A DNA stretch of 64,000 nt from Lycorma delicatula (taxonomy: Eukaryota; Arthropoda; Insecta; Hemiptera; Fulgoridae), in the NCBI RefSeq assembly GCF_047948215.1, contig NC_134460.1:126836324-126900323 (forward strand), given 5' to 3'. Below, piece after piece: positions 59,877 to 64,000 of this stretch. How positions within the stretch are numbered: the first letter of the stretch is position 1; every line of letters begins with the position of its first letter. The notes beneath the pieces are model-generated. The model was not told the DNA's origin, did not search any database, and was given only the letters and a program-made list of their open reading frames with translations. The translations under genes were made by a program, and so were the position numbers.

Positions 59877-62629
59877 AAAATCTAACTATCGAAGTACAGG
59901 AAAATGTATTGAATATCTTCTAAACATAGAAACTTATTTTTGTGCTTAAAAAAACACATAAATATATATTTGCATTTCAAAATCATAAACTATATGAAAC
60001 AAAAGAGGTTTGTTTCTTTCTGCGCTAAAAAAATTTTACCATTTCTGGTGACATTAATATATGCACTTTCTACATTACCTATAGATAGGTACCAACCAAG
60101 TTTAGATTGATAAATTATGAATCGCCAAGCATATTTTTTTCAACTTGTAAGAATGCTTCATATTGTAAGGAAGTATAACAGTGTATTTAAGTACTTTATA
60201 ATAACAATGCAATGATACACAATACAATAATATTACTTTGAAGTAATCAAAAATTATATTATAAATATTTTTAAAATAAATGTAAAATCTGTGTACACGC
60301 TTATATAAAAATATATTTTAGTGCAAAATGAGATGTACTGTATATTGTAAATAAATGTTTGAATGGGACGCAATGTAAAGTATATAGAATATATATTCAT
60401 TTATTATTAAGTATTATTATACTTAATAATGATTATCATATTATGTATTTATTTTTACAAATATAGTTCTAAAAGTTACCTCTCCGTGTTTTCTTTCTTG
60501 AAAATTCCCTAATTATATTAAATAAAAGTCTTAAAAAGGATTTTTGTTGACTACCCTTTTTTCATTAAGTATTACAAATTTTGTTTAACTTTAAAAAAAT
60601 AGAATTCATAATACCAGCTTACTTTCAAAATATGCTTCTTTAAGAATTAAGATCTGTTCAGATTTGAAATGTATTACATTTGTATGTTATGATCTTTATA
60701 TGTATAACTTATAAATTATGAGTATGGGTGTGTGCATGTGCTAGTATTCTGATATGTTGAGCTCTGTATTGCAGTTATCAGGTTACACAGACTTACGTAA
60801 TAGATAACATAATATAATATGTTGAAAATAATGCATATTTGTTCTGTATGGATTTAAGATATTTTGCATTTTATTCAATATACACAACAGAAATAAGTAT
60901 GCTATTGATTACTTACTGTAGAAGTTTCCTAACTTCCTTAAATTGATGATGGTTAAGAAATAATAATGTCATTGATGCACATGAAAAAACTCATTACAAA
61001 CTTATATTTTATTTTACATACTTAAAAAGTTTTTTATTTTGTGATTTTGCTGTCACATGGTGGGTATCTCCCCCTATAGGGTCAGGAAGTCAAAGTAAAA
61101 CCGAAGTCCAAATAACTGTCATCATCCATATGATTTTATGCCTCTTTAGACTCTAACGGTTGACAATGTACCTTCTTCATTTTCACCCTCACAAACACCT
61201 ATTGCTGTGAAATATGTGCACTTATTAATTAAGTGCACATTTATTGCAGCGATTTTTTAAAATCCTTACAAAAAATGTACTTCAAAAACTTCACTTGACT
61301 TGTTCTCAATATTCAGGTGATACAATCTCCCTGAACACGAAAACTATGAGAAACCAATATTTATTTGTACATTAATACCAAGTACCAGAAAATTTGAGAA
61401 ACTACTAAAATAATTGAGATATTAGTGTCTCATCTTATAACCAATAAAGAAAGAGGCTTCCATAAATAGTAACTAAAATAAATAAACTTAGTAAATGTTG
61501 GCTGTGCTAGATGAAGTCCTTTGATAACACTGCTAACTCAAGAAGACCACTGGAGTAAAATGACCAAAGCAATCTATGCCTGTCGCCTCACAAAATAAAA
61601 AGTTTAGAAAGATGTAGACAGCCTATCAACAATTAGGATTTTTAATTTTATTTCATTTAAAAGAACTTCATTAGATCAATAATCACCAAAAGGGAAATTG
61701 TTAAACAAACTCAAGCATTATGATTATTATTTTTACTAAAATGAATATGGGTTAAAGTAATCCAGTAATGGTGTTGAGTGAGTTTCTAATGTTGAGGGTC
61801 ATGGGTTCCATAATAACTCAAATTGGGTAGAATTGATAACCTGACTGCTGACTCCCTTGTCCTCCTGTTCTTGGTTAATGATGAGGAAGAGGCAGATAAG
61901 TAACAGTTCTACCTATATCTTCCCCTTGATTTATTGTTTAAGATTAAAAATTTGTAATTACTTAAAAAGTTTTTATTTCTCTTAGCTAAATCTGTTAATG
62001 TTTATGAGAAAACATTGATACCTAATATAGATATGCATGATTTGTGGAATTTAGAAGACTTACCTTACCTGCCTTAAGTTTATACTATTTTCTTGTGGAT
62101 TATATAAGATTATAACATTAATGTAATTATTATCTTTAAATATTTGCTGCATAGGAGATAAATTTAATACTACCCAAACATATTGTTTTTTTAAATATTT
62201 TACAATATTTTTAATCCTACTGATTAAATATTTATATACACAAATTCAGTTCACTGGCTAAACTTGTGTATATAAATTTGACAACAGTTATTTTATTCAG
62301 TCTGACATACTTAGTGATAAGATAAAAGTGTCTTCTTCTGATAGATAAACCACTTTTTTCACCATAATATGCCTTTCAGTACTGCATAGCCAGTTATAAT
62401 TTAATTACTTATTCTGCAAGAGGTTTTTTTTTAAAATATCCCCTGTTTTTTATATTACATATAATTTGTGTTATTCTTATAAATTCTGACACTTTATTTG
62501 TTAAAAATTATGTTACATATAACATATACTATTATTTCTATAAAATAGCACTAGTTTGAAATGTATTTATCAATTCAACCAAATAAAAAAATTATACATG
62601 TTAGTTTACATAACAAATAAAGATTTTGT
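59877..62629. other. AT-rich intergenic DNA with small inverted repeats
   Basis: A short palindrome GTGCACTTATTAATTAAGTGC lies near 61217. A possible tRNA-like remnant near 61744-61800 has a B-box-like GTCATGGGTTCCATAA but no convincing fold. A 14-bp-arm hairpin ATTTATATACACAA/TTGTGTATATAAAT lies near 62229-62276. No gene was recognised. Confidence 0.55.
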
Positions 62630-62691
62630 TTATTGCAATAATTTTTTTACATGTAGTAAAGTAACGACATGTAAAAAAATTATTGCAATAA
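62630..62691. repeat. Perfect hairpin, 25-bp arms with 12-base loop
   Basis: The left arm is 62630-62654 (TTATTGCAATAATTTTTTTA followed by CATGT) and the right arm is 62667-62691, its exact reverse complement. The loop is AGTAAAGTAACG. Perfect pairing over 25 bp in otherwise drifting DNA suggests a recent inverted duplication or a transcribed hairpin. The AT-rich stem makes a microRNA precursor unlikely but not impossible. Confidence 0.9.
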
Positions 62692-63669
62692 ATATACACA
62701 ATTTATTTGACTATTATCTCTCAACATAAACAGAACCAGTTCCATTTCTTCATCTAAATGATACATAAACAATAGATATATCTAAATAGTATATAAAAAC
62801 TTATGACACATTATAAATTAAGTGTGCTGTTACCATATTAATTAATACAAGTTAAAAGTGGTGGCTCTTTGAAGGTGTCACTACCTTCAAAAAAAAAGAT
62901 AAAATGATCATTTTGAAAATTTCTTCCAAATGAAAAATTAATTATTCTCTTGTAATTCCTTAAAACCAAAAAACTTTTTTTCTAAATTGTTTTTTAGCAT
63001 TAAGTGGAAAGCTGAAAGAAACTGCACTTTTTACTTAAGTTTTTCATTGCACAAGTAAACATAGATACCTGTTATATAAGTATTTGCTTCATCAGGCTTA
63101 AGCGCAGTTAAAACTATGCGCAAAATTATTACAACTGGTACATAATGAAGATCCAGAGTGTCAAGATTATTGAACCCATTTTTAGTTTATAGTTACAGTT
63201 GTTCCTATTATAACAATTTTATATTAATTTTGTAAAGATTTCTTGTTTTTGTATAAAATATTTTATTTATCATTATTATTGTATTTAGTGGTTCATCTTG
63301 TGACATAACATGGTGTCTTAACTGTTAAATGAGGTGTTAGGGGGAAACAACCCTGTATTTATTTTCTATTCGATTTAACGTGAAAAGGCAAAATCAGTTT
63401 ATGAATATGTTCTATATGAAGTACAAAATGGTCACTCTGTGATCTATACAAAGAAGATTTCTGTTGCATTGTAAATATGTTGCTTATGAATAGGCTTGGC
63501 AAGTATAAATATGTGAGAATCATTGCTATATTGCTGGAAGAACAGGAATAAACTTAATTTAGACTAATTAACTTAATTTAGGTTAGATTTCTAACCAGTA
63601 CCTGCAATAATAGAAAAAACTCAGTGTGATAATTCTCATAAATTACATTTCTTATATTTGCTTGTCCCA
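62692..63669. other. AT-rich intergenic DNA, no gene seen
   Basis: It has only a small hairpin GAAGGTGTCACTACCTTC near 62870-62890 and simple AT-rich sequence. Confidence 0.6.
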
Positions 63670-63835
63670 TTTCTTTCTTTTTTTGTTTCGCCTCTGGAAC
63701 CACTTCATGGAATGAAGTATAGTCTTATACATTCTCATGTCAACCATTCCTGAGGTGTGTGGTTAATTGAAATCCAACCACCAAAGAACACTGGTATCGA
63801 CGATCTAGTATTCAAATGCTTGTCTCACTGTAGCC
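63670..63835 (-). mobile_element. SINE family 1 copy, internally deleted
   Basis: On the minus strand it reads ATTTGAATACTAGATCGTCG, ATACCAGTGTTCTTTGGTGG, TTCAATTAACCACACACCTC, AGGAATGGTTGACATGAGAA, ACTTCATTCCATGAAGTGG and CAGAGGCGAAACAAAAAAAG, collinear with the 3' two-thirds of the SINE at 8070. The ACTCATACATATCATCCTC segment is lacking. The tRNA-like head is missing. An open frame on the + strand through this region is only its antisense shadow. Confidence 0.85.
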
Positions 63836-64000
63836 TTCAACAATTCTGCCACAAATATAAATTAAACTATTTTCACACTTTTTTAACAGCATTGATTATT
63901 TTGAAATTCAACTGCCATTTCAGAATTTATACAACCTACAACTTACTAGTACTTACTTACTTATCTAACTAGTACTTATATAGTAACAATTCAAATAATC
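63836..64000. other. AT-rich end of window, nothing recognised
   Basis: Short tandem ACTAGTACTTACTTACTTAT-type words near 63945-63978. No gene. Confidence 0.6.

Overview
The window looks like AT-rich nuclear DNA from an insect. It has very long introns, sparse genes and many decayed transposable elements. The SINE-like and GC-richer repeat families recall repeats I associate with hemipteran genomes; that placement is from memory and is tentative. There are no operons, rRNA genes, CRISPR arrays or convincing functional tRNA genes.

Only two host protein-coding genes can be supported, both on the + strand. (1) Positions 1-13.2 kb hold the 3' end of an FBXL16-like F-box/leucine-rich-repeat gene: an internal exon (6610-6758), a 6.27-kb intron, and the terminal exon with the stop codon (13027-13175). 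The rest of the gene lies upstream of the window. (2) At 45574-47028 there is one uninterrupted reading frame for a BNIP2-like protein with a C-terminal BCH (BNIP2/Cdc42GAP homology, CRAL-TRIO-like) domain. It has a poly(A) signal about 100 bases after the stop. A possible non-coding first exon lies near 41.24-41.37 kb.

Everything else is intron or intergenic DNA with repeats. The FBXL16 intron region holds two copies of an older repeat, a complete tRNA-derived SINE with a 16-bp target-site duplication (8054-8380), and a broken BEL/Pao retrotransposon integrase on the - strand (11.0-11.6 kb). Between the genes lie LINE fragments (20.6 and 29.6-30.0 kb) and a 3.04-kb terminal-inverted-repeat transposon (25635-28677). 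That transposon carries a dead IS630/Tc1-mariner-type transposase, a 440-bp foldback structure and a GC-rich block. Further on are a truncated mariner (34.9-35.4 kb) next to a second dead IS630-like transposase (35.4-36.6 kb), a GC-richer dispersed repeat (40.1-40.7 kb), and a 525-bp palindromic MITE with a target-site duplication just upstream of the BNIP2-like gene (44498-45022).

Downstream of 47.1 kb there is no recognisable host gene. The region holds a decayed element-like reading frame (51.1-51.9 kb), four SINE copies of two families, a LINE reverse-transcriptase fragment (58.0-58.2 kb), a second palindromic MITE that shares internal sequence with the first (59490-59876), and a perfect 25-bp-arm hairpin (62630-62691). 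I found no clearly new biological system. The least explained items are the two foldback MITEs with a shared core, the composite 3-kb transposon, and the unidentified decayed coding block at 43.1-43.7 kb.
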